Source of the DNA: Ornatilinea sp.
GTDB lineage: Bacteria; Chloroflexota; Anaerolineae; Anaerolineales; Anaerolineaceae
Length of the DNA: 64,000 nt
Assembly: GCA_018433975.1 (NCBI GenBank)
Contig: JAHDQE010000018.1
Coordinates: 43,720-107,719, forward strand
Direction: 5' to 3'
The first letter of the stretch is position 1; every line of letters starts with the position of its first letter. Shown here one piece after another: positions 51,028 to 59,569 of this stretch. A program made the position numbers and the translations under genes. A model generated the notes under the pieces. The model searched no databases. It was not told the origin of the DNA and worked only from the letters and a program-made list of their open reading frames with translations.

Positions 51028-52308
51028 ATGGCAACAATCGTTCAGGAACCACAGGCTAAGGGCATTTTGCGCAAACGGGTGCGTGTTCGCAGCCGGAATT
51101 ATTTGATTTATTTAATGATCTTCATGGGGCTGGTTGCCATCATGGACCAGTATCTGTCCACGGTGAAGACCACCGCTATTCCTTATATCCTGGAAGAATA
51201 TTCGATCACCGCGTCCGATTTTTCCTGGCTGGAGGCGCTGTATCTGGGGTTCACCTTCCTGATCTTTCTGCTCAACGGCCTGAACGATATCATTGGCCGC
51301 AAGTTATCCATCCTGCTGCTGGTGCTCATCATGGGGTTCTCGTCGTTGGGAATGCTGCTCCTGACCCCTTCCATTCACTGGTTCATGGCGATGTACACCC
51401 TGGCGATCTTCGCCACCGTTTCCAATATGTGGACCATCCCGATCAGTGAGGAATCGCCGGCCGAAAAACGGGGCAAGTACCTTTCGATTGTTTACATTAT
51501 TGGCCTGATCCCGCTCCAGGCACTGCTGCCCCCGCTGTTGATGGACAAGCTGGGTCTGGGTTGGAAATGGATGTATGGGGTGATGTTCATCTTCATGATC
51601 CCGCTGCTGGTGATGTGGTTTTTTATGAAGGAACCGGCCCGCTTTGAGGAAATTCAGAAGGAACGCCGCGCAGGGACCCGCAAGAACCATTTGTTCGGCA
51701 TCGGTGTGATTGACCGCAAGGATATGCGCTATATTGCCATTTCATCGGGGATCTGGCTGGTCTGGTTGGTGTACCAGTTCCTGTATTTCTGGGCGGGGTA
51801 TTACTTTATGACCATCAAAGGGTACAGCCTTTCACAGTGGTCCATGACGCTGCTGGCGACCCTGGTGCTGGCGATGGTTGGCGGGTATCTCAGCGGCTGG
51901 ATCATGGACCGTATCGGGCGCAAACCGGCGCTGATCTTTGGCTGTCTGGGGCTGGCATTGATCCTGGTGGTGCTGGGCTTTGCGCAGGGCATCCTGCTGC
52001 CCATCGCGGCGGCGGTCACCGGGTTCTTTACTTCTTTTACCTATACCTGGATTGTGGTGTACGTGCCGGAAGTTTTCCCCACCGAACGGCGCGGGGCCTG
52101 TATGGGCTGGACAACCACCGTGGCGCGGATTTCTTATGTGATTGGGCCGGTACTGGCAGCCGTGCTGCTCAAAGCTTTTCCCACCATGGAATGGTTCTGG
52201 GTGATTGCCGGGAGTGTCATGCTGCTGCCCATTGCGATTATTTATTTCTTCAACCCATCCGAGACCCGGGTGCTGGAGTTGGAGGATATTGAAGAGGGAC
52301 GGCAGTAG
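51028..52308 (+). CDS. MFS transporter (12 TM)
   Basis: A 426-aa major-facilitator protein with 12 predicted helices. The family loop motif lies between helices 2 and 3 (NGLNDIIGRKLSI) and is repeated between helices 8 and 9 (SGWIMDRIGRKPALI). ESPAEKRGKYLSI and VFPTERRGACMGW show the sugar/metabolite-transporter-type PxxRG motifs. AGGAG stands upstream of ATG 51028. It follows the transglutaminase-like gene closely, suggesting joint work on an amide-containing compound. Its last 37 codons lie inside the direct repeat at 52199-52532 and occur again at 55968-56077. Confidence 0.9.
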   Translation: MATIVQEPQAKGILRKRVRVRSRNYLIYLMIFMGLVAIMDQYLSTVKTTAIPYILEEYSITASDFSWLEALYLGFTFLIFLLNGLNDIIGRKLSILLLVLIMGFSSLGMLLLTPSIHWFMAMYTLAIFATVSNMWTIPISEESPAEKRGKYLSIVYIIGLIPLQALLPPLLMDKLGLGWKWMYGVMFIFMIPLLVMWFFMKEPARFEEIQKERRAGTRKNHLFGIGVIDRKDMRYIAISSGIWLVWLVYQFLYFWAGYYFMTIKGYSLSQWSMTLLATLVLAMVGGYLSGWIMDRIGRKPALIFGCLGLALILVVLGFAQGILLPIAAAVTGFFTSFTYTWIVVYVPEVFPTERRGACMGWTTTVARISYVIGPVLAAVLLKAFPTMEWFWVIAGSVMLLPIAIIYFFNPSETRVLELEDIEEGRQ

Positions 52309-52332
52309 GGATTTCTACCTTAAAAAGTGCGA

Positions 52333-52363
52333 CACTCCCGCGGGCAGGCAGTTCGCGGGAGTG
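52333..52363. terminator. Terminator hairpin of the MFS gene (in left repeat)
   Basis: CACTCCCGCG (52333-52342) pairs with CGCGGGAGTG (52354-52363) around an 11-nt loop; tail CTTGTTTG on the plus strand. In the right repeat the equivalent hairpin (56102-56132) serves the helicase from the other side. Confidence 0.7.
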
Positions 52364-52389
52364 CTTGTTTGAAAGAATAAGAGGGTGTG

Positions 52390-52532
52390 CCAGGCCGTAT
52401 GGCCGTTGGGTGGAATCGTTACTACCGTACTCTCCTCGTACAGGGCCTGAAAATTCTTTACCCAACCCTGGAGTTTGGGGCCGCCAGGGTTGGCTCGGAA
52501 GAGGAGCGGGCTGCCGATCACGATCCGCTTGA
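52390..52532 (-). pseudogene. Helicase C-terminal remnant (in left repeat)
   Basis: Codes in the minus frame for IGSPLLFRANPGGPKLQGWV and onward, a diverged copy of the last 47 or so codons of the helicase at 56159. The stop TAA has become TGG (52390-52392) and no upstream helicase sequence is attached, so it is a broken fragment. Confidence 0.85.
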
Positions 52533-52612
52533 AACAGTCGGTTTAACATTTTTCGGATACCCTTATGCGGCTGGGTAAGCGGGGTACCGGCAGTAGACTT
52601 TGAAAGCTTAGT

Positions 52613-53491
52613 TTAAGCTCTTTTGTTAAGGTATAGTGTACTTCCGGAAAATAACAGTAGGGTTAGCAATAAGTATAGAGGGAGCCATAACTGTGTGTTG
52701 ATAAGTACAATTTCAAAAGATAACAGGAAATAAAGAATAATTGTAATCAACACCGTTAGTATAAGCGTGGCAAGTGCCCCACGGGAAATGTCTGAAAACT
52801 GTTTTTCGTCATACCAGTCGGCCGGCTTTTCCCTGCGTTTTGTGAAAAACCAGTAGGCAGCGGCCAATCCATAGGGTATGAGAAATACGATACAAAGTAT
52901 GAAAAGCACACCGTTCAGGTATATCTGGGGAATGGTAGAAAAACTCAGCAAAAATACGCAAACAAATCCAAGAACGGCCGATATGACGCCGATCTGGTTA
53001 ACCGTGAGGAAAAGCGCTTCATCCTTTAAAGCGACAAATGTGTTTCCTTCTTTTACAAAAGCGATGTTTGATGCGGCACACTGAAGCAGCAAAAGCACGG
53101 AAAACAGCATGTGAACGGCATGCCCCGCAAATACAATCTGCCACTCGCCGGTGCTATCGAAGCCAGCTTTATATTCATGACCAATATCGCTCAGCATCAT
53201 TACATCCACAGTTAACAGAAACAGCGATAGAAATCCTATTACAAATACGACGGTTCTCATGAAATTGTCTTTTTTAAAGTGGCGGAGCTGCATAAAAAGA
53301 TTGAGCAATCCAACTATATGGGCAAGTCCGGTAATAATCAGAAAAATGGCGACCGCTGCGCCCATCCACTCCCGGATGGCGGTGCCGGTCTCAATTGCGG
53401 TTTTTATGTCAACCAGCATCAAAATATTGCCCGTTAAAAGGCCGAGCATTACTATGCCCAATATGATTGAAATACGATTCATTCGTTTCAT
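52613..53491 (-). CDS. Hypothetical membrane protein (8 TM)
   Basis: A 292-aa protein with about eight hydrophobic helices and short loops. I do not recognise a family. The N terminus MKRMNRISIILGIVMLGLLT begins the first helix directly. A charged stretch (FFTKRREKPADWYDEKQFSD) before helix 7 is the longest cytosolic loop. It starts 4 bp downstream of the XRE regulator stop, so both are translated together. Small XRE regulators next to polytopic proteins are a recurrent pair in Firmicutes, where the regulator often answers to the membrane partner. The codon use is AT-rich like the rest of the insert. Confidence 0.75.
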   Translation of the reverse strand: MKRMNRISIILGIVMLGLLTGNILMLVDIKTAIETGTAIREWMGAAVAIFLIITGLAHIVGLLNLFMQLRHFKKDNFMRTVVFVIGFLSLFLLTVDVMMLSDIGHEYKAGFDSTGEWQIVFAGHAVHMLFSVLLLLQCAASNIAFVKEGNTFVALKDEALFLTVNQIGVISAVLGFVCVFLLSFSTIPQIYLNGVLFILCIVFLIPYGLAAAYWFFTKRREKPADWYDEKQFSDISRGALATLILTVLITIILYFLLSFEIVLINTQLWLPLYLLLTLLLFSGSTLYLNKRA

Positions 53492-53495
53492 ACTG

Positions 53496-53717
53496 CTATT
53501 CCTCCGCGTCTTCGTCTCTCACGATGAAGAAGATTTCTTCCACTGGCTTCCCGAAAAACTCCGCAATTTTTAACGAGAGCAAGGTTGACGGCATAAACTT
53601 GCTGGTCTCTATGGAATGTATGGTGAGTCTCGTAACACCTACTTCATTGGCGAGTTCCTGCTGGGTCATTTCACCCCGCTCGAATCGATATTTTCTGACG
53701 TTATTTCCCAATTTCAT
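53496..53717 (-). CDS. XRE-family helix-turn-helix regulator
   Basis: A 73-aa stand-alone Cro/C1-type DNA-binding protein. The helix-turn-helix spans about residues 19-40 (TQQELANEVGVTRLTIHSIE), followed by PSTLLSLKIAEFFGKPVEEI, the dimer-side part of this subfamily. The ATG overlaps the stop of the C25-like gene (ATGA), so it is translationally coupled on both sides. It probably autoregulates the operon through the repeated ACTATACTT motif at 55489-55527. Confidence 0.9.
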   Translation of the reverse strand: MKLGNNVRKYRFERGEMTQQELANEVGVTRLTIHSIETSKFMPSTLLSLKIAEFFGKPVEEIFFIVRDEDAEE

Positions 53718-55459
53718 ATTGCGTCTCTCTCCGATACCGGTTTTGCTTTTCTGCGAAATGCCAGTATTTTGTTATACAAATGATAAAAGACAAAATATAC
53801 GGCGATTCCTATGATAATTTCCTCCAGGGAGAAAATCAACGGATAACCGGGTTTGTTGATGCCGTGTGTTCCTCCGAAAATGAGCCGTATGATGAGCAGT
53901 CCAGCACCAAATATGATAAACGTCACAAGAGCATTGAGATTAGCAGCCAGTACGGCAATGAGCCTGTCTCTCGGTTTTCTTGCTCTTGCATACAGTAATT
54001 CTCCGTATCCGGCAGATATAAAAATACCTGCTGTATGAAACCAATTTATCTTAACCGGAATATTCGTCACAACGATACTTCCGGAGCGAACCAAAATATA
54101 GATCAAGCTCAAAAGCGCCGCACCAGTTCCGAAAATCAGCGCGGCAATCAGGTGATGGCCTGTATAACGCTTCCGGATCAGGCCGATCACAAACAGGATT
54201 AGAAGAGGCAGTACAAACAGCAGCGGCTGGCTGGAGCCCTGATTTTGTGTGATAACGGAGTCCAGAAAATAGATGATGTTGCTGCCGGCTGTCAGGAAAA
54301 CCGGCGGCTGCTTCCGCAATTCAATCGAGACCGTATTGCTGTCGTTGTCGATGACGAGATATTTGTCCGCGTTGATATCCATCATCTGAAGGCGGTTGTT
54401 AAAATAATTGCTGTCCATGCCTGACGAAGTCAGTCCCTTAATGCTGACAAATTCATATCCAGCCCCTGCCTCAATATAAACCGGGATCAGCCCGGATTCT
54501 ACGTCAGCCAGCAGAATGGTTCGTGAACTGCCGTTTATTGTGTCGCTGACAATCTCATAAGGGGCTTCGTTTCTGCAGTAAATCCGTGGATCGCCCAGCA
54601 TGAAATAATGCGGTGCGTCCGCATAACTCTGCATAGCAGCCCGGTTTTGAATCTGCACCAAATGTCCCAGCGGAAACTTGTCCCAGGTATAGATTGTGCT
54701 GATATCCGTGTAGTCACCGAAGCGCGTACCCGACACGGAAGAATAAACAAAGCCGCAGTAGGCAGAGGCCCCCTTGCTGATAGATGCGAGGGCGATTGAG
54801 TCTTCCGTCCAGGGCCTGAAGGTGCTGCAGCCGTAATGCTGTATGATGCTGCCGTCCAACGTTGGGATATCCTCCGAATGGACGGTAATACCCAGGCTCA
54901 GATCAAACCATGTGTCCGCGGCCCCTTCGAGCGTGATTTGGACGGCGTCCGAGTTTTGTAGAGCGGTCAGAAGATGATCCATGGTCAGTTCCATGCTGCC
55001 GTTCTGATTATCGCCACCGGATATGATTTCCGGCTCTATTTTGTTCTTCTTCGTGCCGTTAACGATAGCGTAATCATTGACCGGCACCTGTGACGAGCCT
55101 TTCCACAATCTGCGCGCATCTTCAATCGTGTTCCCGGAGAGTATTCCAACAGATATTGATGTATCCAAGCCCTTCAACTTTGCCGAGAAATCCATAAGTA
55201 CACTTTCGGACAATCCTTCCGGTGCGGCAATCCAAAGCAGAAAGAGCGGTTTCGCTTCAGCCGCTTTTTCAAATGAATGGTAAATCGGTATCCCTTCGCC
55301 CTGCGAAATTTCCTCTGCTAAAGAATAGTAAGGATCACCTATGGATGAGAGAAGCACCGTGCTGGATGAGTTTTCGTTCGGAGGAGTCATATACGTATCC
55401 CCTCTGATTATGCAAATCAAGATTGATATAAATAATGAAAAAGAAACAAAACGGTTCAT
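53714..55459 (-). CDS. Exported C25 (gingipain)-like domain protein with C-terminal membrane helices
   Basis: A 581-aa protein with a signal-like first helix (FVSFSLFISILICIIRG). An extracytoplasmic region of about 380 residues is followed by five membrane helices (about 400-565) and a basic tail. The outer domain contains IIQHYGCSTFRPWTED, GASAYCGFVYSSVSG, FPLGHLVQIQNRAA and FMLGDPRIYC. This order (Cys motif, Gly-Ala-x-Ala-x-x-G strand, LGDP) resembles the C25/gingipain peptidase fold. The usual Gly-His-Gly before the Cys appears as LEGAAD, so the His may be missing. ATG 55459 has GGAG 6 nt upstream. First gene of the insert operon; function unknown. Confidence 0.7.
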   Translation of the reverse strand: MNRFVSFSLFISILICIIRGDTYMTPPNENSSSTVLLSSIGDPYYSLAEEISQGEGIPIYHSFEKAAEAKPLFLLWIAAPEGLSESVLMDFSAKLKGLDTSISVGILSGNTIEDARRLWKGSSQVPVNDYAIVNGTKKNKIEPEIISGGDNQNGSMELTMDHLLTALQNSDAVQITLEGAADTWFDLSLGITVHSEDIPTLDGSIIQHYGCSTFRPWTEDSIALASISKGASAYCGFVYSSVSGTRFGDYTDISTIYTWDKFPLGHLVQIQNRAAMQSYADAPHYFMLGDPRIYCRNEAPYEIVSDTINGSSRTILLADVESGLIPVYIEAGAGYEFVSIKGLTSSGMDSNYFNNRLQMMDINADKYLVIDNDSNTVSIELRKQPPVFLTAGSNIIYFLDSVITQNQGSSQPLLFVLPLLILFVIGLIRKRYTGHHLIAALIFGTGAALLSLIYILVRSGSIVVTNIPVKINWFHTAGIFISAGYGELLYARARKPRDRLIAVLAANLNALVTFIIFGAGLLIIRLIFGGTHGINKPGYPLIFSLEEIIIGIAVYFVFYHLYNKILAFRRKAKPVSERDAI

Positions 55460-55488
55460 AATCTTCTCCAAACAATAGAGTACTTAAT

Positions 55489-55527
55489 GTATATTATACT
55501 ATACTTTATTTATATAACACTATACTT
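55489..55527 (-). promoter_or_regulatory. Promoter/operator candidate of the insert operon
   Basis: Contains TATAAT on the minus strand within a 16-bp palindrome (GTATATTATACTATAC, 55489-55504), and ACTATACTT twice (55498-55506, 55519-55527), 21 bp apart, two helical turns. It lies 30-68 bp upstream of the C25-like gene start. The motif pair is a plausible site for the XRE protein of the same operon; the -35 box is weak. Confidence 0.55.
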
Positions 55528-55701
55528 TTCTTTTTCAGGCTGAACAACTCCGATCCTGTGGATTTTACAATGCCGGTTATGATCTTTGTTCTGTTTATTG
55601 CAATATTTTTTAGTTGTCAGATTTAAAAGGATAGATTTCGACGGTTAAGGAAAGAAACCGAATATGCGTTTAATAAAATTTTTCAAATATACTAATTCGG
55701 A

Positions 55702-55959
55702 ATGAAAAAAAACTTTCTGTCCGGGCGAAATTTTCGCATCATGGCTGTTTGTTTTGCCTTTGTAATCGCTTTTGATGTTGTTTTCCATGTTCCAGTGACT
55801 GAATGGATCCGATTACTGTTTTGTTTGGGCATTGTTCTTTCCCTGGAAATGGTTAACATATCGATAGAAAAAGTGATAGATCCGTTTGACCCAAAGTCTA
55901 GCAAAGTCGCAGGAGCAGTTCTCATTAATTTTCTTCACCAGACTTTTGGAATATTCTGA
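55702..55959 (+). pseudogene. Diacylglycerol/undecaprenol kinase fragment
   Basis: An 85-codon frame with GRNFRIMAVCFAFVIAFD, two helices and SLEMVNISIEKVIDPF followed by SSKVAGAVLI. This corresponds to the DgkA family core (LE-x-x-NT-x-IEK-x-x-D and the AAGAVLI segment), but the loop with the conserved KD-x-AAGAV is cut down and the third helix is missing. The normal family length is about 120-130 aa. It ends 8 bp before the right repeat, consistent with truncation at an insertion boundary. Confidence 0.7.
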
Positions 55960-55967
55960 AAAACTCC

Positions 55968-56077
55968 GGGTGATTGCCGGGAGCGTCATGCTGCTGCCCA
56001 TTGCGATTATTTATTTCTTCAACCCATCCGAGACCCGGGTGCTGGAGTTGGAGGATATTGAGGAGGGACGGCGGTAG
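55968..56077 (+). pseudogene. MFS transporter C-terminal remnant (in right repeat)
   Basis: Repeats the last 36 or so codons of the MFS gene (VIAGSVMLLPIAIIYFF...), with one amino-acid change (final Gln to Arg) and otherwise silent differences. The upstream sequence is unrelated insert DNA, so this is a fragment without a start. Confidence 0.88.
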
Positions 56078-56101
56078 GGATTTCTACTTTAAAAAGCGCG
56101 A

Positions 56102-56132
56102 CACTCCCGCGGGCAGGCAGCTCGCGGGAGTG
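56102..56132 (-). terminator. Terminator hairpin of the helicase gene (in right repeat)
   Basis: CACTCCCGCG (56102-56111) pairs with CGCGGGAGTG (56123-56132); on the minus strand it lies 26 nt past the helicase stop and is followed by TCGCGCTTTTTAAAG. Confidence 0.72.
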
Positions 56133-56158
56133 TTTATTTGAAAGAATAAGAGGGCGTG

Positions 56159-57937
56159 TTAGGCCGTATGGCCGTTGGGTGGGACCGTTACCACCGTACT
56201 CTCCTCGTACAGGGCCTGAAAATTCTTCACCCAACCCTGGAGCCTGGGATCGCCGGGGTGGGTTTGGAAGAGAAACGGGCTGCCGATCACGATCCGCTTG
56301 ACCCTGGGACGGGTGATGGAAACATTTAACCGGTTGGGCTGGAAGTAGAATTCCGCCCGTGCCGCGGCGTGGTCCGGATCGCTGGTAGCCAGTGAGAGGA
56401 TGACCATGTCGCGCTCCTGCCCCTGGATGCGTTCGACCGTGTCAACCACGATTTCCGCCAGTGCTTCACGGTCGTTTTCCCTCGCCAGTTGGCGCAGATG
56501 CTGGCGGATCAGCCGCCCCTGTGCCCGGTAAGGGGAAACGATGGCGATTTCATCGACCGGAACCCCGCAGCGCACGGCTTCGGCGGCCAACCCGGCTGCG
56601 ATTTCCGCTTCTTCCGGGGAGGACATGCCCCGGTGGGTATGGGCAACTTCAACGAAGACATCCGGCGTTTCCGGGTCGAGGGCATCTGCATAGCGCACCG
56701 GTCTCTGCTCCAGATGCAGCCGCCGCTTTTGAGCACCGGCTGCGGAGCGCAGCCGCCCGTTGTAGAACCTGCGGCTGGGGAAAGCGTTGATCTCGGTGTT
56801 CATCCGGTAGGTGGTATCCAGCATGGTGCCCGGCATGGATTCAAACAGAGTCTCGAAAATGGATTTTGCCACCCAATCCGGCTGGTGTTCGGCGGTGATT
56901 ACCGGCGACATTTGCTGGTGGTCGCCGATGAAGATGGCCTTATCGGCCGCCAGCATCCCGGCAAACGCCAGCGGGAGCGGCATCTGCCCGGCTTCATCGA
57001 AGATGACCGTGTCGAAGTGCACTTCATTCAGGCGGCTCGTGCGCACCGAGAAGCAGGTACCGCCCACAATGATTCCGGACTCGTTGGGCGAATACGGACT
57101 GCTGCGGAAGCGTTCGTAATTGGCGACCCGGATGGAACCGGATTGCAGGCCGTCGGCCCGGTTCAACTGTCCTATCTTGCACAGTTTGGTATAGCCGGTG
57201 GTCTCAGCGATCTTCAGCAGGGCGTTATTGACGGCGCGGTGGGTGAAGGCCGTCAGCAGTACCCGCTGCCCCTGCCGGGCCAGTTCGGTCGCCAGTTGGG
57301 CCAGCACCCAGGTCTTACCGGTTCCGGGCGGGCCCTGGATCAGGTAAGCATTCCGGGCGGCGAAAGCTTTGATGAAAGCCTCCCGCTGGCTGTCGTTGAA
57401 GCTCCACGTGCCGATACGTTCCGCAGCATATTTCTCCTGTACCGGGTCTGTCTCCGGGCGCATCTTGCCACCGAGCAGGTCATGAAAGCGCTCTGACAGC
57501 GTTTCGCTCTGCTCAATCTGCGAAAGCACACCGAGCTGGATGTGCCGCACATCCACCCGATTCCGGTCGAGGGTGTACCCGCTGCCGGGCTCCAACCCCA
57601 GGAAGTTTACTCCGAAAGCGGGGACCAGTACCGCGCCGTCTTCCCGTTCTTCCGCAAGTTCGCAGCCGATGAAATCTCCGGTTGGGTCGTTCCGACTGAG
57701 GCGCAGGGTGTCCGTTTCACGGAATTTGGAGATGTTTTCCCGGAAATGCACCAGCGCCCGGCTCCAGTCTGCGGCCACGCTGACCACTTCCACATTGCCA
57801 ATGGCTTCACCTTCCGCCACACGTACAGCAAGGGATTCCTGCCACATGGCTTCAAGCTGCTGGTTCTGAGTATCCTGTTCTTTGTGGACGAAATGTTTTA
57901 AAGCAGTAATGTAGTTTTCCATGGGTGAGTTTTGCAT
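56159..57937 (-). CDS. Superfamily I helicase (UPF1/IGHMBP2-like)
   Basis: A 592-aa SF1B-type RNA/DNA helicase. An N-terminal OB-like domain (about 1-150) is followed by motif I GPPGTGKTW, motif Ia LTAFTHRAVNN, motif II FDEAGQMPLPL (DEAG), motif III GDHQQMSPV, motif V/VI VERIQGQERDMVI and VSITRPRVKRIVIG. All are intact. The ATG at 57937 has GGAG 4 nt upstream; a second ATG at 57922 is possible. Its last 48 codons lie in the right direct repeat. Bacterial members of this group are poorly studied; roles in DNA repair or RNA metabolism are likely. Confidence 0.88.
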   Translation of the reverse strand: MQNSPMENYITALKHFVHKEQDTQNQQLEAMWQESLAVRVAEGEAIGNVEVVSVAADWSRALVHFRENISKFRETDTLRLSRNDPTGDFIGCELAEEREDGAVLVPAFGVNFLGLEPGSGYTLDRNRVDVRHIQLGVLSQIEQSETLSERFHDLLGGKMRPETDPVQEKYAAERIGTWSFNDSQREAFIKAFAARNAYLIQGPPGTGKTWVLAQLATELARQGQRVLLTAFTHRAVNNALLKIAETTGYTKLCKIGQLNRADGLQSGSIRVANYERFRSSPYSPNESGIIVGGTCFSVRTSRLNEVHFDTVIFDEAGQMPLPLAFAGMLAADKAIFIGDHQQMSPVITAEHQPDWVAKSIFETLFESMPGTMLDTTYRMNTEINAFPSRRFYNGRLRSAAGAQKRRLHLEQRPVRYADALDPETPDVFVEVAHTHRGMSSPEEAEIAAGLAAEAVRCGVPVDEIAIVSPYRAQGRLIRQHLRQLARENDREALAEIVVDTVERIQGQERDMVILSLATSDPDHAAARAEFYFQPNRLNVSITRPRVKRIVIGSPFLFQTHPGDPRLQGWVKNFQALYEESTVVTVPPNGHTA

Positions 57938-58088
57938 TCCTCTCCGGCGGTCCGCCGGGTGGTTTTTTATTTGGATGAACAGCAGGGATCCTTCTCCGAA
58001 CCAGTTTACCAATTATACAGTAGCGAGGCTCTCTTTTCTTTTGAAAAAAGATACAATTGTCCTGAGGTAGAACGTAAAATCTATCCGG

Positions 58089-58117
58089 TTGCCGGGAAGT
58101 TGGATAGCGGTTACAAT
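58089..58117 (+). promoter_or_regulatory. Promoter candidate of the MATE gene
   Basis: TTGCCG (58089-58094) and TACAAT (58112-58117) with 17-bp spacing, about 50 bp upstream of the MATE start. Confidence 0.5.
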
Positions 58118-58169
58118 CTGCTTTTGATTTGCGCATGGACGGCTTTTACCACCATGCCATGGAGATTAA

Positions 58170-59543
58170 ATGAGAAATGGTCTTTTCAATGACAAGAAAT
58201 TTTATCGGAGTCTGCTGCGGATAGCGCTTCCAATCACGGTTCAGCAGTTCATTACCTCCGGCATTGGCACGTTGGATGTGTTGATGGTGGGGCAGCTTGG
58301 GGAAACCTCGATTGCCGCATTGGGATTGGCAAACCAGGTTTATTTTCTGGTTCAGCTTCTCTTGTTTGGTATTTCCAGTGGGTCGGCGATCTTTACGGCG
58401 CAGTATTGGGGGGCGCGGGATGTTGTGAATATCCGGCGGGTGCTGGGAATTTGTCTTTCGATTACCATTCCATCCGCGATGTTGTTTACCATTGCGGCGG
58501 TATTCTTCCCCGATGTCGTCCTGCGGTTTTATACCAATGATCAGGCGGTTATTGAGTTGGGAAGCCAGTACCTGCGCATTGTTGGCGTGAGCTACTTTTT
58601 TTACGCGGTTTCTTTTTCCTTTTCTGCTATTTTGCGCAGTACCGAACAGGTTAAACTCCCGATGGTGGTCAGCGCTATGGCACTTATCTTGAACTCGGTG
58701 TTGAATTACGCCTTGATTTTCGGGAATTTCGGTCTGCCGGAGATGGGCGTGCGTGGCGCTGCAGTGGGAACATTCATTTCCCGCGGCATGGAATTTGTTG
58801 TTTTGCTGTTCTTTACCTACCGGCTGAAAACACCGGCCGCAGCCAGGCTGCGCGAGATGGTGAACTATGATTTTTCTTTCTTCAAACGGACGCTCCAGAC
58901 TTCCATGCCGGCTGCTGTAAACGAAATGTTGTGGGCGTTAGGGACTACCACTTACAATTCGGTTTATGCTCACATCAGCACGCAGTCCATTGCTGCGGTA
59001 AATATTGAGTACACCATAGAGGGGATGGCTTTTGTGATATTTATGGCAATGGCCAATGGTGCCGCAATTATGATCGGCAACCAGATTGGTGCAGGATATG
59101 AATCCGTTGCGCGGGAATATGCCGACCGGTTTCTGAAGTTGGGAATGATAGGGGCCCTGATTACCGGAGCGGTTTTGATCGTGGTGCGGAATCCGATCTT
59201 ACTGTTATACAATATCACGCCGATCGCATCAAGATACGCCAGCAATATCCTGTTGATCTTTTCATTATTGATGTGGATCAAGGTGTCCAATCTGATGCTG
59301 TTTATTGGCGTGCTGCGCAGTGGCGGAGATACGCGGTATGCGCTTCTGGTAGAGGCCGGCGCAGTCTGGCTGATAGGGGTCCCGATGGCATTGTTGGGAG
59401 GTTTTGTCCTGCATCTGCCGGTTCACTGGGTATATTTGATGGTATACACGGAAGAAATGGTCAAACTGGTTCTGGTTTATCGTCGTTATCGGACCGGCCT
59501 TTGGATCCATGATCTGGTGCGTGAACCGGAAGCGCTCATCTAG
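58170..59543 (+). CDS. MATE-family efflux transporter
   Basis: A 457-aa multidrug and toxic compound extrusion transporter with 12 predicted helices in two six-helix halves. The family start LLRIALPITVQQFITSGIGTLD and the loop LDVLMVGQLGETSIAALGLANQ, with VMVG-type residues, are typical. The second half opens with TSMPAAVNEMLWALGTT. GGAG at 58161-58164 sets ATG 58170. It is divergent from the helicase and convergent with the next gene. Substrate export driven by Na+ or H+ is expected; the compound is unknown. Confidence 0.92.
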   Translation: MRNGLFNDKKFYRSLLRIALPITVQQFITSGIGTLDVLMVGQLGETSIAALGLANQVYFLVQLLLFGISSGSAIFTAQYWGARDVVNIRRVLGICLSITIPSAMLFTIAAVFFPDVVLRFYTNDQAVIELGSQYLRIVGVSYFFYAVSFSFSAILRSTEQVKLPMVVSAMALILNSVLNYALIFGNFGLPEMGVRGAAVGTFISRGMEFVVLLFFTYRLKTPAAARLREMVNYDFSFFKRTLQTSMPAAVNEMLWALGTTTYNSVYAHISTQSIAAVNIEYTIEGMAFVIFMAMANGAAIMIGNQIGAGYESVAREYADRFLKLGMIGALITGAVLIVVRNPILLLYNITPIASRYASNILLIFSLLMWIKVSNLMLFIGVLRSGGDTRYALLVEAGAVWLIGVPMALLGGFVLHLPVHWVYLMVYTEEMVKLVLVYRRYRTGLWIHDLVREPEALI

Positions 59544-59569
59544 CTTTGCCCCACGCTTGTAGTATGGGG

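Larger units (their letters stand above)
52199..52532. repeat. Left copy of 334-bp direct repeat
   Basis: Spans the 3' end of the MFS gene, a shared terminator hairpin (52333-52363) and a truncated helicase 3' end. It matches 55968-56301 without a net length difference. I count about 25 mismatches by hand (about 92.5% identity), all but one being transitions. Sequence similarity stops abruptly at both ends. Confidence 0.9.
52533..55967. other. 3.4-kb AT-rich inserted segment between the direct repeats
   Basis: The DNA between the 334-bp repeats is AT-richer than its surroundings and carries genes unlike the neighbours: three minus-strand genes in an overlapping operon and a diacylglycerol-kinase fragment. 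No transposase, integrase or terminal inverted repeats were found. The simplest model is integration by recombination between two copies of the MFS/helicase junction. Confidence 0.7.
55968..56301. repeat. Right copy of 334-bp direct repeat
   Basis: The counterpart of 52199-52532. It carries a truncated MFS 3' end (55968-56077), a terminator hairpin and the genuine helicase 3' end. The offset between copies is 3769 bp at both edges, so the repeat has no indels. Confidence 0.9.

Noticed and set aside
52533..55967. Insert as a classical transposon or insertion sequence
   Set aside because: No transposase or integrase gene and no terminal inverted repeats; the flanking repeats are far too long for a transposon target duplication.
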